Source: Levilactobacillus andaensis
Lineage (GTDB): Bacteria; Bacillota; Bacilli; Lactobacillales; Lactobacillaceae
Direction: 5' to 3'
Length of the DNA stretch: 64,000 nt
NCBI RefSeq assembly: GCF_016861695.1
Contig: NZ_BOLP01000009.1
Location: 1-64,000, forward strand
This document shows, piece after piece, positions 26,463-34,779 of the stretch. The notes under the pieces were generated by a model. It did no database searches and was not told the DNA's origin. It saw only the letters and a list, made by a program, of their open reading frames with translations. The translations under genes were made by a program, and so were the position numbers. How positions within the stretch are numbered: the first letter of the stretch is position 1; every line of letters begins with the position of its first letter.

Positions 26463-27908
26463 ATGAAACGAACGAAATGGTGGCTTGCGGCTGTGCTCAT
26501 GTTGGGGGCAGTCACAGGTGGCATCAGTATCACGGACAGCCATGCGGCAACGACGAATCCCCAGGCCTTTATTTCGCAATTAAAGAGTCCGGTACAGACG
26601 GTCGCCAACCAGTATAAGCTGTACCCGTCAGTCATGATGGCTCAGGCGGCGTTAGAGAGTGGTTGGGGGACCAGTGCACTAACGACCCAGGCGAACAATT
26701 ACTTTGGGATCAAAGGCAGTTACAACGGCCAATCTGTGACCATGCAGACGGCGGAGTATGATGCGAACGGGCAGTTGTATTACACCAATGCCAGTTTCCG
26801 GAAATACCCGAACGCCAAGGCTTCAATGACGGATAATGCCACGCTCCTGCGCAATGGGACGAGTTATAACCCAGCTATTTATAGTGGGACCTGGCGAGAA
26901 AATGCGGCGACGTATGCGGATGCGGCCAATGCCCTAACCAATACGTACGCGACATCGCCAGTCTATGGCAGTAGTCTGATTTCGTTGATCCAACAATACA
27001 ATTTAAATAGTTTAGATGGCAACTCAAGCAGTTCAAGTAGTTCAAGCTCCAGTTCAAGTGCCAGCAGCAGTTCGTCTAGCAGTTCAAGCACGACGAAGCC
27101 CGTGGTTTACGACACCGCGAAGTATTATGGCGGTGACGGTGGGCAAACGGGACGGCTCGGCAGTAAGTATGCGAGCTATCGCCTGTACAACCACATTAAG
27201 GGGACCCGGGCTAGCGTGAAGAAGACGGCTTGGACGAAGGTCAGTGCGACAATTGACAAGCCAGTCTACTTGGATATGCGGGGCGTCAAGCAGTCCGCAA
27301 CGACGGGGAAGAAGACCACGTGGTACCGCATTCGATTCAGTAAGAGTGCGACCGCGAAGAAGTACTGGGTCTACGGAAACGCCTTGACCTTGCCCACGGT
27401 GAAATATAAAAAGGGTGCGGCAACGGTCAAAGTGGATAGCGAGTCCAGTGGGTACTATTACGATCACGTGTACAATTCACCATACTTGGCGAAAGCCGTG
27501 GGGCAACTCAATCAGTTGACCGCCAAGAGTTATGCAGCCGACAACCAAGCAACGCGGACGCAAGATGGTATTAAGAGTACCTGGTACCGCATCAAGGTTG
27601 GTACGAAAAAGTACTGGGTCGCGGCTGGCGAACCGGCTGTGAGTCCTCAGTACGATGCCGTCGCATATTCGGCGGCTACCGGTACGAAGAAGCTTAGCAG
27701 TAAATTTAGCAAATATACTTTATATAACCACGTCAAAAAGACCCATTTCGACCAGCAGACCTTTAATTGGCCTGCCGGAAGCAAACAGGGGACCAAGGTG
27801 ACCGTAACCTTACGCGGCATCAAGACGGCGTATAAGACGACCTGGTATCGCATCCAGTTCAGTGGTAATAAAACCAATTACTGGGTCGATGCCCGGGCAC
27901 TTAGTTAG
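26463..27908 (+). CDS. Secreted N-acetylglucosaminidase autolysin with GW/SH3-like repeats
   Basis: 481 residues. Signal peptide 1-28 (KRTKWWLAAVLMLG, cleaved after SHA). The glucosaminidase domain is about 35-180; AQAALESGWGTSAL contains the catalytic Glu and NNYFGIKG is conserved. A Ser-only linker of about 25 residues follows. The C-terminal 260 residues form three repeats, each with KTTWYRI...KYWV, like GW modules that bind lipoteichoic acid. The enzyme cuts the glycan backbone during division or daughter-cell separation. Terminator downstream, single gene. Confidence 0.9.
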   Translation: MKRTKWWLAAVLMLGAVTGGISITDSHAATTNPQAFISQLKSPVQTVANQYKLYPSVMMAQAALESGWGTSALTTQANNYFGIKGSYNGQSVTMQTAEYDANGQLYYTNASFRKYPNAKASMTDNATLLRNGTSYNPAIYSGTWRENAATYADAANALTNTYATSPVYGSSLISLIQQYNLNSLDGNSSSSSSSSSSSSASSSSSSSSSTTKPVVYDTAKYYGGDGGQTGRLGSKYASYRLYNHIKGTRASVKKTAWTKVSATIDKPVYLDMRGVKQSATTGKKTTWYRIRFSKSATAKKYWVYGNALTLPTVKYKKGAATVKVDSESSGYYYDHVYNSPYLAKAVGQLNQLTAKSYAADNQATRTQDGIKSTWYRIKVGTKKYWVAAGEPAVSPQYDAVAYSAATGTKKLSSKFSKYTLYNHVKKTHFDQQTFNWPAGSKQGTKVTVTLRGIKTAYKTTWYRIQFSGNKTNYWVDARALS

Positions 27909-27923
27909 GAAAGCTTATTTTTA

Positions 27924-27969
27924 ACGGACGTTGCATTTCTCATTGGAGGAGTGCGACGTTCTTTTTTTC
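27924..27969 (+). terminator. Intrinsic terminator after the autolysin
   Basis: GGACGTTGCATTTCTC pairs with GGAGTGCGACGTTC using some G-U pairs, followed by T7. Confidence 0.75.
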
Positions 27970-28176
27970 TGGGGATGATGGCGACTGAGAAATTTGTTGG
28001 GGTGTTGACCTATAATGATAGTTTTTGGAACTAGGTAGGTTGTTTTATCCACTAGTTTTCGGTTTACACAGTAGTCTGGTATAGTAGTGGCGTTCTGACA
28101 GAATTGATGTAAGATTGAGCGAACTTTTAGAGACTATCTAAGAGTCGGCCAGAGCTGATTTGGCAGCGTACAATCA

Positions 28177-28360
28177 GAGCCGGAGGAGGCCAGGGATGCA
28201 GCCAGCCGTGGTAATATTGGGAGATGGCCGTTGGCTAGCTCCCAATATGGGCGACTTTTAAGACGCACGTCCACGCGGCTTAAAAGCGAGCGAGAAGACT
28301 GGTGGTTTTCCAGTCTGAAGCGTCCCCACAGCAGGCGGAATCCCTGGCAGCCGTAGTGCG
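28177..28360 (+). repeat. Dispersed structured repeat, class A, copy 4
   Basis: GAGCCGGAGGAGGCCAGGGA opens and TCCCTGGCAGCCGTAGTGCG closes it. Variable hairpin ATATTGGGAG/CTCCCAATAT; second helix CTTTTAAG/CTTAAAAG, where other copies have CTTTGGAG/CTTCAAAG; third AGACTGG/CCAGTCT. Sits between the autolysin terminator and the tagH promoter. Confidence 0.9.
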
Positions 28361-28447
28361 TCAATTTTACCCGAACCGGTCTTTCAGCACTGCGGTCTAA
28401 AGAAAAAACTAAGCTCGACTAGAAAATTCCCACTAGCCCGATTTTTT

Positions 28448-28456
28448 TGGTATAAT
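28448..28456 (+). promoter_or_regulatory. Extended -10 promoter of tagH
   Basis: TGGTATAAT, a consensus -10 with TG extension, 73 bases before the tagH ATG. Confidence 0.6.
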
Positions 28457-28528
28457 ACAACAGACTAAGCCCGGTTCGCTGACGGGCCGTATAGGTAACT
28501 TTAATAATTGAGTTAGGAAGTTTAATTC

Positions 28529-29614
28529 ATGGATAATTCTTACAAAATCAAGGTTCAAAACGTCACGAAGGAATATGACCTGTACAAGAGCCAAGCTGAA
28601 AAGCTCCGGGCCTTCTTTTCGTTACGGAATTCTAAGGTGCCACATTTCTGGTCACTGATGGGAATCTCGTTGGAAGTTAAGCCTGGGGAAACGCTAGGTT
28701 TAATCGGGGTCAACGGTTCTGGTAAGTCAACGCTGTCTAACATCATTTCCGGAATCATTCCCCAAACAACTGGGGTGGTCGACGTTAAGGGGGATACCTC
28801 AATCATCGCCATTGGTGCTGGTTTGCGGGGAAATCTGACCGGACTGGAAAACATTCGGTTGAAGGCCTTGATGCAGGGACTAACCAATTCAGAGATCGAT
28901 GGGTTAATGGACGACATCGTTTCCTTTGCGGACATTGGTGACTTCTTGTACCAACCCGTTAAGAGCTACTCGTCCGGGATGAAGTCACGGTTGGGTTTCT
29001 CCATCGCCGTGCACGTCAATCCAGATATCCTGATCATCGATGAAGCGTTGTCCGTTGGGGATGACACCTTCTACCAAAAGTGTGTGGACAAGATTTCTGA
29101 ATTCAAGGATGAAGGCAAGACCATCGTCTTCGTCAGTCACTCCTTGAAGCAAGTCGAAATTCTGTGTGACCGGGTTGCCTGGATTCATTATGGCACTCTG
29201 AAGGAAATCGGCTTGACCAGTGACGTGGTTAAACACTATCGTGAATTCACGAAGTGGTTCAAGTTGCAGACTAAGAAGGAAAAGAAGCACTTCCAACGTC
29301 AAATGAAGACGAACCAGAAGTCATTTGATATCGATGCCTACCAGAAGCAGGTTATAGCTGAGCGTCAAGCAGCGGAACCTGACGATGGAAACGTTGCGGC
29401 TGAGGTCAAGAAGGATTTCTATGGCTCAGTTATCAGTGAAAAGATGAGTTGGAGTAACCGCATCCTGACGCTGGCCGTGGGGGTTGTGTTCGTTCTGTCG
29501 TGTTTGGTCAACGTTTCGGGACGCTCATTGAGCGAGGTGCTTCAACATCCAAGTAGCCTGATTCAACCGGAAACGGTCTTACATGACAACAATGCCACCA
29601 CTAACGTAAAATAA
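28529..29614 (+). CDS. tagH: Teichoic acid export ATP-binding protein TagH-like
   Basis: 361 residues. The N-terminal 245 form an ABC ATPase of the polysaccharide/teichoic acid exporter type: Walker A GVNGSGKST, signature YSSGMKSRLGFSIA, Walker B ILIIDEALSVGD. The C-terminal part is charged, followed by one membrane helix (LTLAVGVVFVLSCLVNV, about 312-328) and a short outside tail, as in TagH. AGGAAG lies upstream of the ATG. The permease TagG, usually adjacent, is not here. Confidence 0.88.
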   Translation: MDNSYKIKVQNVTKEYDLYKSQAEKLRAFFSLRNSKVPHFWSLMGISLEVKPGETLGLIGVNGSGKSTLSNIISGIIPQTTGVVDVKGDTSIIAIGAGLRGNLTGLENIRLKALMQGLTNSEIDGLMDDIVSFADIGDFLYQPVKSYSSGMKSRLGFSIAVHVNPDILIIDEALSVGDDTFYQKCVDKISEFKDEGKTIVFVSHSLKQVEILCDRVAWIHYGTLKEIGLTSDVVKHYREFTKWFKLQTKKEKKHFQRQMKTNQKSFDIDAYQKQVIAERQAAEPDDGNVAAEVKKDFYGSVISEKMSWSNRILTLAVGVVFVLSCLVNVSGRSLSEVLQHPSSLIQPETVLHDNNATTNVK

Positions 29615-29754
29615 ATTAGAGAATAATGATAAAACGGATAGATTTTTATCATGTGACGTGGTATCTTTAAGTTACCATTTATTTACCCCTTTATTTGATT
29701 TCCCAATGAATTGAATAGAGGTTTTATCTCTCATTTGGTGAAGACTAAATGGCG

Positions 29755-29788
29755 GGGCCGGGAAGGGTGATTTCCCGGTCTCTTTTTG
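29755..29788 (+). terminator. Intrinsic terminator downstream of tagH
   Basis: GCCGGGAA and TTCCCGGT pair, followed by CTCTTTTTG. It lies about 140 bases past the tagH stop. The stretch between (29700-29745) contains small dyads such as CCAATGA/TCATTTGG and AGAG/CTCT. Bases 29789-29984 show no gene; a 10-codon frame at 29832 has a GGGAGGGG site but no other support. Confidence 0.7.
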
Positions 29789-29984
29789 TTTGGAAAAACA
29801 TGGTCTAAATGGAACCGGGAGGGGATCTTTCATGCGCAGAATAAAAAGTAAAATTCTTTTTTAGTCCATCGTTTCCCCCGTCTGGTGGTGACTGAACCTA
29901 GGTAGGAGTAAGGGGTAAGTGGTTAGCAACCAAACTGATAATCCTAAGTAACAGTCAAAAATAGTAACTATTTTCAGAAACCTA

Positions 29985-30013
29985 TTGACAGCGCTTACAA
30001 AAATGGGTATATT
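29985..30013 (+). promoter_or_regulatory. Promoter of a small RNA candidate
   Basis: TTGACA at 29985-29990, 17-base spacer, TATATT at 30008-30013. The initiation point is predicted near 30020. Confidence 0.75.
29986..29999 (+). promoter_or_regulatory. Perfect cre site (CcpA operator)
   Basis: TGACAGCGCTTACA fits TGWNANCGNTNWCA at every position. It covers the -35 box and half of the spacer of the promoter above, a position that would block RNA polymerase when CcpA is bound. Confidence 0.8.
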
Positions 30014-30019
30014 ATTACC

Positions 30020-30104
30020 TGTAAGGTATTAATAATTACCTTCTAATCAATTCTCTTTCTCTCTTATGCCGACCACTGCCATTCCCTGGTAGTGGTTTTG
30101 TTTT
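30020..30104 (+). ncRNA. Candidate CcpA-repressed small RNA
   Basis: About 85 nt with no reading frame. A 5' hairpin AAGGTA/TACCTT (30023-30028, 30037-30042), a C/U-rich single-stranded stretch (about 30041-30065, TTCTCTTTCTCTCTT) and a 10-bp terminator stem (30072-30081 with 30087-30096) with a T-rich tail. The C/U-rich part could pair with Shine-Dalgarno sequences. The layout recalls RsaI of Staphylococcus, a CcpA-repressed RNA, by logic rather than by sequence. Confidence 0.6.
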
Positions 30105-30201
30105 GCCCAAAATCACGGTATACTAGACCTATTGGGTTGCGGGCCGAGTCATTAGCCAAATGGCTACGGTGCAGCTAAACAGTGTGCGGAGGTAAGTTGA
30201 A

Positions 30202-30510
30202 ATGAAAAGTCACGAAACGTTTACATTGATTGAAGAAATTACGCGCTTAGACGGTAGCAAGTATATGGAAATCAGTAACATGGTCCAAAACGGGCGGGCA
30301 GAGTTGGCGGTTGAACGGAAACTGATCAAGCAAGTCCGAATCCTGCAGCTAAACATTGCCCATACGCCGCACGTTCAGGCCTACGAGGACTACGTGAACG
30401 AGAATTATGAGATGCCTGCCGAAGACTTCACAGAATTTCAAGAGTGGGCGAAACCCGAAGAGCAGCAGAAGGAAGTTAATGCCATTCTTCATGAAAATCA
30501 TATTGGGTAG
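30202..30510 (+). CDS. Conserved-looking hypothetical protein, 102 residues
   Basis: A small acidic, mostly helical soluble protein, with a GGAGGT binding site before the ATG. Recognisable traits are an N-terminal amphipathic helix (HETFTLIEEITRL), a run of charged helices, and an acidic C-terminal half with PAEDFTEFQEWAKPEEQ. No domain recognised. It is isolated: a small RNA lies upstream and the NEAT locus downstream with a terminator between. Confidence 0.65.
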   Translation: MKSHETFTLIEEITRLDGSKYMEISNMVQNGRAELAVERKLIKQVRILQLNIAHTPHVQAYEDYVNENYEMPAEDFTEFQEWAKPEEQQKEVNAILHENHIG

Positions 30511-30656
30511 GCATTACTCAGGGGCCGCTTAGTTTCTCAGAATGACGATGAATAAATATAGATAGCATCAGGCAGAAAAAAAGTTAAGTTATCACGTGAT
30601 TCCTATCAATCGGGCGATAAGCGACTATTTGCTTAAAAATTTAGTTTGGTTATTTA

Positions 30657-30692
30657 CTGGGAAAACGGTTAAAAATCCGTTTCCCCTTTTTA
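30657..30692 (+). terminator. Intrinsic terminator upstream of the NEAT locus
   Basis: GGGAAAACGG and CCGTTTCCC pair around a TTAAAAAT loop, then CTTTTTA. A cre-like sequence with one mismatch (TGAAAGCGGATTCA) lies at 30741-30754, before the first NEAT gene. Confidence 0.75.
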
Positions 30693-30793
30693 ATAGTTTG
30701 GGCGCTAAATTGTGGTGCTCAGTGATTAATCGTGCTAATATGAAAGCGGATTCACAAATAAGTTTACTATCTATCACTTTGGAGGGATTTATC

Positions 30794-31564
30794 GTGAAAA
30801 AATCACTGACTGTGATGAGTGCTTTATTGATGCTATCTGGTGTGGGGGCAGGAATTCCGCTGAGTCAAGTGGCAATGCCAGCGCAGAGTGTTCAGGCGGC
30901 GGCCTTGAACCCAGCAAAATTAGCCAACGGAACGTACAGCGTTAGCTTCAATATTTTCAAGACGGGAACCACGACGGCTTCCGAGGCCGCTGGGTACTTT
31001 AACCCAGAAGCTAAGGTTACCGTGAAGGATCAAAAGGTAACCGTGACGTTAACGGCGACCGCGGCAGCAGCGAACTACATAGATGGGCTCACTTTGGGCA
31101 AGCAAGAAGCCAAGGTCACCAAGGCAGCGACTGGCAACACGTACACGTTTAGCGACGTTGATCTCACCGCTGACCAAGCACTGGGCTTTAAGTTAACGGT
31201 CCCAATGAACGGGAAAGACGTGACCATGCAGGAATCCGCGACGTTAGCTTTCAAGACGAGTACCTTGAAAGCCACGACTAAGCCGACAACAACGACCAAG
31301 AAGACGACTAAAGCCAAGGCAAAGACCAAGGTTAAGCTGACCGCGAAGACCGTTAAGAACAAGGCCAAGAAGGTTAGCGGGACCACGACTAAGGGTGCCA
31401 AGGTCACGGTCAAGCGTGGCAAGACCACGTTAGGCAAGGTGACGACCAAGAAGAAGGCATACACGGTCAAGCTTAAGAAGGCCGTTAAGAAGAGCTGGAA
31501 GTTAAAAGTTACGGCCACTAAATCCGGATACAAGACCGTTACCAAGACGGTGACTGTAAAGTAG
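30794..31564 (+). CDS. Secreted NEAT-domain protein
   Basis: 256 residues from GTG at 30794 after GGAGGG. Signal peptide 1-38 (KKSLTVMSALLMLSG, cleaved after VQA). One NEAT-like domain, about 45-155 (LANGTYSVSFNIFKTGT, YFNPEAKVTVKDQKVTV). Residues 160-256 are an extremely Lys/Thr-rich bacterial Ig-like module (SGTTTKGAKVTVKRGKTTLG). There is no LPXTG, so it is released or held by charge. The usual YxxxY heme-ligand pair is not visible, so it may bind protein or pass heme differently. It has its own terminator. Confidence 0.8.
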   Translation: MKKSLTVMSALLMLSGVGAGIPLSQVAMPAQSVQAAALNPAKLANGTYSVSFNIFKTGTTTASEAAGYFNPEAKVTVKDQKVTVTLTATAAAANYIDGLTLGKQEAKVTKAATGNTYTFSDVDLTADQALGFKLTVPMNGKDVTMQESATLAFKTSTLKATTKPTTTTKKTTKAKAKTKVKLTAKTVKNKAKKVSGTTTKGAKVTVKRGKTTLGKVTTKKKAYTVKLKKAVKKSWKLKVTATKSGYKTVTKTVTVK

Positions 31565-31568
31565 GTGT

Positions 31569-31602
31569 AAAAATCACTGCCGGAAAAGGTAGTGATTTTT
31601 TA
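31569..31602 (+). terminator. Intrinsic terminator after the first NEAT gene
   Basis: AAAAATCACTGCC at 31569-31581 pairs with GGTAGTGATTTTT at 31588-31600. Confidence 0.85.
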
Positions 31603-31849
31603 CTAAACGTAGACTCACTGAAATAAGCGCCTGATAATGGTCTTAAAGGCCGTGCAGCCAATTTATGCGGGCAATTGCCAATGGCCTTGTGAGTCAATAC
31701 TGATATACTTTAAGTGAATCATTAATTTTATGGGTGATGTCAACCCAACAGTCGACGAGAATGGCGGCTGCTTACATAATGCAAAATGTGATCTGATGGT
31801 GGTAAACGGTAATCGGTAATCGGGTCTAACTATAGTGAACGGGGGAGCA

Positions 31850-33082
31850 ATGATGAAACAGATGAAATGGTTTTTGCGACTACTAGGAATCGTGATTGCT
31901 GGAATTCTGGCAATCAACTGGGGTCAGGGCGTTACCGCCCACGCAGCAGTTAGTGGCAACGGAATTTATCAGGTCCCAGTGAAAATGATCAAGGAAAACT
32001 CCAATGCGACGTCGGACGCCAATCAGTTCTTTGGCAATCAAGCAATCGTGCGGGTCAGCGGCACGCAATCGACCGTGCTGCTCACGTCCAACGGCGAACA
32101 GTACATTAAGTCGATGAAGGTCAGTGGTCAGACCGTTACACTGGTCAAAAAAGTCGATTCACAGGCGATCTATCAGTTTAATTTGACCAAACAGACCAGC
32201 CCTTTGACCGCGGCTTTTCAACTGACAACGCCTGTAGGTGCCATGAACGAGAAGGCCCGTCTGACGTTGACCTGGTCAGCTGCTAAGAAGTTGAGTAGTA
32301 GCACCGCGACAGGTGATCTCTTGACCCAGGCAACGACACTAGCACAAGCGGCAGCCACCACTAGTAGTCAATCATCAACGGCCAGTAGCGCATCAACCTC
32401 GTCCAGTACAAACGTGGCCCCCAAAGAAAGTTCCAGCACAGCAACCAGCTCAGCTGAGACGACCGGCGTTACAGTGCAGACCAAGTATTGGAAATACCAA
32501 GTCTTGAAGAGTGATCAGATGAGTCTGTCGGATGCAAACAAGTACTACACAGGTATCGCCCGCGTGACGCCAGCTGACGGTGGGGGGTATCGGGTGACAC
32601 TTATGGTCAGTTACGCGAAGTCGTTGAAATTAGGCTCGGAAACCGTGGTCCCCAAGTCAATCGATGGGCAAACGATCGCTGACAATCAGGTGACCTATAG
32701 TGAAATGGGCAAGAACTATACCATGGTCTATGGATTCAACATTGCCCGAACTAGCGACCTGACGCGAAGTCTGATTCCAGGGAAAATTCACGTGACGGTG
32801 CCGGTCATGAGCATTAGTGAGACGTTCCCGATTCGTTTCCAATTTGCGGCTAGTGGTGCCCCGACTCAGGCACAAGCCACGGCCGTTCCAACGTTACCTA
32901 AGAAATCAACATCTCAGCAGACGGCTGATACGGCGGCAACTCCGACAACACCTGCCACGTCGACGACGACCAGGAAACAATTGCCGGAGACCGGCGAGCA
33001 ACCGTCTTCAGCGGCGGCCTACGGTGTGGTGGGCTTACTAGCCGGAATTTTGTTGCTTTGGGGAGGTAAGCGCCATGTCTAA
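31850..33082 (+). CDS. LPXTG-anchored double-NEAT heme-binding protein
   Basis: 410 residues. ATG-ATG at 31850 follows GGGGGAGC. Signal peptide to about 32 (AHA). NEAT 1 spans about 35-150 and NEAT 2 about 205-335. NEAT 2 carries Y290-TMV-Y294, the YxxxY motif in which the first Tyr ligates heme iron. Ser/Thr linkers separate domains. LPETG at 378-382, a hydrophobic helix and KRHV form the sorting signal. It is likely the surface heme receptor of the locus. Its 3' end overlaps the next gene by eight bases, indicating coupled translation. Confidence 0.87.
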   Translation: MMKQMKWFLRLLGIVIAGILAINWGQGVTAHAAVSGNGIYQVPVKMIKENSNATSDANQFFGNQAIVRVSGTQSTVLLTSNGEQYIKSMKVSGQTVTLVKKVDSQAIYQFNLTKQTSPLTAAFQLTTPVGAMNEKARLTLTWSAAKKLSSSTATGDLLTQATTLAQAAATTSSQSSTASSASTSSSTNVAPKESSSTATSSAETTGVTVQTKYWKYQVLKSDQMSLSDANKYYTGIARVTPADGGGYRVTLMVSYAKSLKLGSETVVPKSIDGQTIADNQVTYSEMGKNYTMVYGFNIARTSDLTRSLIPGKIHVTVPVMSISETFPIRFQFAASGAPTQAQATAVPTLPKKSTSQQTADTAATPTTPATSTTTRKQLPETGEQPSSAAAYGVVGLLAGILLLWGGKRHV

Positions 33083-33884
33083 ACTGATCAAGTGGTGGTT
33101 AGGCGCGGCATTACTCGTGTTCGGAGGACTTTTACCCGTCACGGCTCACGCCCAGGACATCTCGTATTCGGCATTAAAATACGGAACGACCCAGACGTCG
33201 ATGGCGAGTGGGTATTTCGTCCGGCCAGCGCAAGTTACCGTGAAAAATCACGCGTACGTGGTCACAATGGACATTAAGACGGCTAAGAAGCTGACGAGCT
33301 GGCCGGTCAAGGTGCTGTCGATCAATGGCGGTGCGCCGGAAAATGTCCGCAAGACCAAGGATAGCGCTGGCAACTCCCATTTGTACTATTCGTTCACCAC
33401 GACCGATTTGAAACACGATATCAACGCCAAACTGTACATTTATGTGCCCAAGGTCTACAAGGCAACGCACAACATCTCGTTTAAATTTAAAACGCAGGGG
33501 TTGCCCGCGCTAACGAGCACGAAGACGACCAAGGCGGTCACTAGTCATCAGTCCAGTACAGTCAAACAGGCAGCAAGTTCGCGTGTTGCCAAACAGACGC
33601 CCACAGCCAAAAAGCAGGCAAGTGAGTCGCGGCAATCAACGGCTAAGCAGGCGACGTCTAAGGCGCAATCCAAGGCCAAGAATGACCGGGTAAGTAGTAA
33701 GAGCAGTAGCAGTTCATCACAGCCGATGGCATCATCGTCGAGCCAATCGGCAAGTACGCAAGCAACCAGTGCCGCCGACCAAGTCCCCAAGCAAAAGACC
33801 CATTGGGGCGGTCTGATTGGCGGTGCCATTGCCATCGTAGTGCTTGTTGGTGGCGGTAGTTGGTGGTACTTCGGTCGACACTAG
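33075..33884 (+). CDS. Membrane-anchored NEAT-domain protein
   Basis: 269 residues. Signal peptide to about 26 (AHA), NEAT-like domain about 27-145 (ISYSALKYGTTQTSMASGYFV, AQVTVKNHAYVVTMDI), a long Ser/Lys/Gln/Thr-rich linker and a C-terminal membrane helix (GLIGGAIAIVVLVGGGSWWYF) with no LPXTG. It resembles IsdC-type carriers that hand heme from wall to membrane, but held in the membrane. It overlaps the gene before it and is followed after 12 bases by the binding-protein gene. Confidence 0.8.
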   Translation: MSKLIKWWLGAALLVFGGLLPVTAHAQDISYSALKYGTTQTSMASGYFVRPAQVTVKNHAYVVTMDIKTAKKLTSWPVKVLSINGGAPENVRKTKDSAGNSHLYYSFTTTDLKHDINAKLYIYVPKVYKATHNISFKFKTQGLPALTSTKTTKAVTSHQSSTVKQAASSRVAKQTPTAKKQASESRQSTAKQATSKAQSKAKNDRVSSKSSSSSSQPMASSSSQSASTQATSAADQVPKQKTHWGGLIGGAIAIVVLVGGGSWWYFGRH

Positions 33885-33896
33885 GGGGGTGGCAGC

Positions 33897-34779
33897 ATGA
33901 AAAATCCAAGAAAAGTGGGGCTCATTTCCCTAGCAACACTGATCGTGATTGGTCTGATCGGTGGCGGCATCGCCTGGCAGCGGCAACAAACGCAGCGAAA
34001 TCAGCCGCGCATCGTTGCGACGACCTATGCCATCGTTCAGATCGCCGACAAGCTTAAGTTACCCTTAGTCGGTGTGCCAACGACCAGCAACCCGATGCCG
34101 CAGCGGTATCGCAAGTTGCCGAAGGTGGGCAGCCCGATGAATCCTAGCGTGGAAAAGATTGCGGCGTTGAAGCCGACTGCCGTGTACTCGGTCACGACAT
34201 TAGATGATCAATTTGGCAAGGCGTTTAGGGCGCAACACGTGACGCCACACTTCCTCGACCTGACTAGTGTGACCCACCTTGAGCGGACGTTGACCCAGCT
34301 GGGCCAGCGCTATGATCGCCAGGCCGCAGCGAAGAAACAGGTCCGCTTGATCGACCAAGCCAAGCAACGGGCCAAGCAGCGGGCCCAGAATCGCCAAAAA
34401 CCACGGGTCTTGGTCCTGATGGGCCAGTTATATGATTGCGACTAACCACGCTTACGTGGGCGATCTGGTCCGTTTGGCGGGCGGTCAGAATGTCTTTGCG
34501 AGTCAATCGCAGGAGTACATGGAACCTAACGACGAGGCCATTCAAAAAGCCGATCCGCAGGTGATCTTGCGATTGGAGCACGCCATGCCAACGATGGTGA
34601 CGAAACAATTCAATCAGGAATTCAAACAAAATGCGATGTGGTCCCGGACGTCGGCGGTCAAGCATCACCGCGTTTACGACCTGCAAGAACCGACCTTTGA
34701 TGCGACCGCCAATATGCGGGTCGTGGCGGCGTTGAATCAGGTCAGTCGGTGGCTGTATCCAAAGGGGGCGGCCGCATGA
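33897..34779 (+). pseudogene. Heme ABC transporter substrate-binding protein (IsdE-like), frameshifted
   Basis: Frame one (33897-34445, 182 codons) gives the N-terminal lobe ending VLVLMGQLYDCD then stop. Frame two, shifted by one base, carries the rest from about 34426 (SYMIATNHAYVGDLVRLAGG) to the TGA at 34777-34779. In IsdE relatives the joint reads roughly MG-LPGSY; here ATG GGC is followed by one stray C and AGT TAT ATG, as if eight bases were lost. The N-terminus is an uncleaved-looking membrane anchor without a lipobox Cys, unlike ordinary lipoprotein binding proteins. Its stop overlaps the permease start. A sequencing error is possible. Confidence 0.75.

Noticed and set aside
29832-29864. 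Ten-codon frame after GGGAGGGG
   Set aside because: Too short, no promoter or conservation that can be seen; kept only as a note in the terminator entry.
31075-31545. 156-codon minus-strand frame inside the first NEAT gene
   Set aside because: It is the complement of Lys/Thr-rich codons and only yields a hydrophobic repeat of Val, Leu and Phe.
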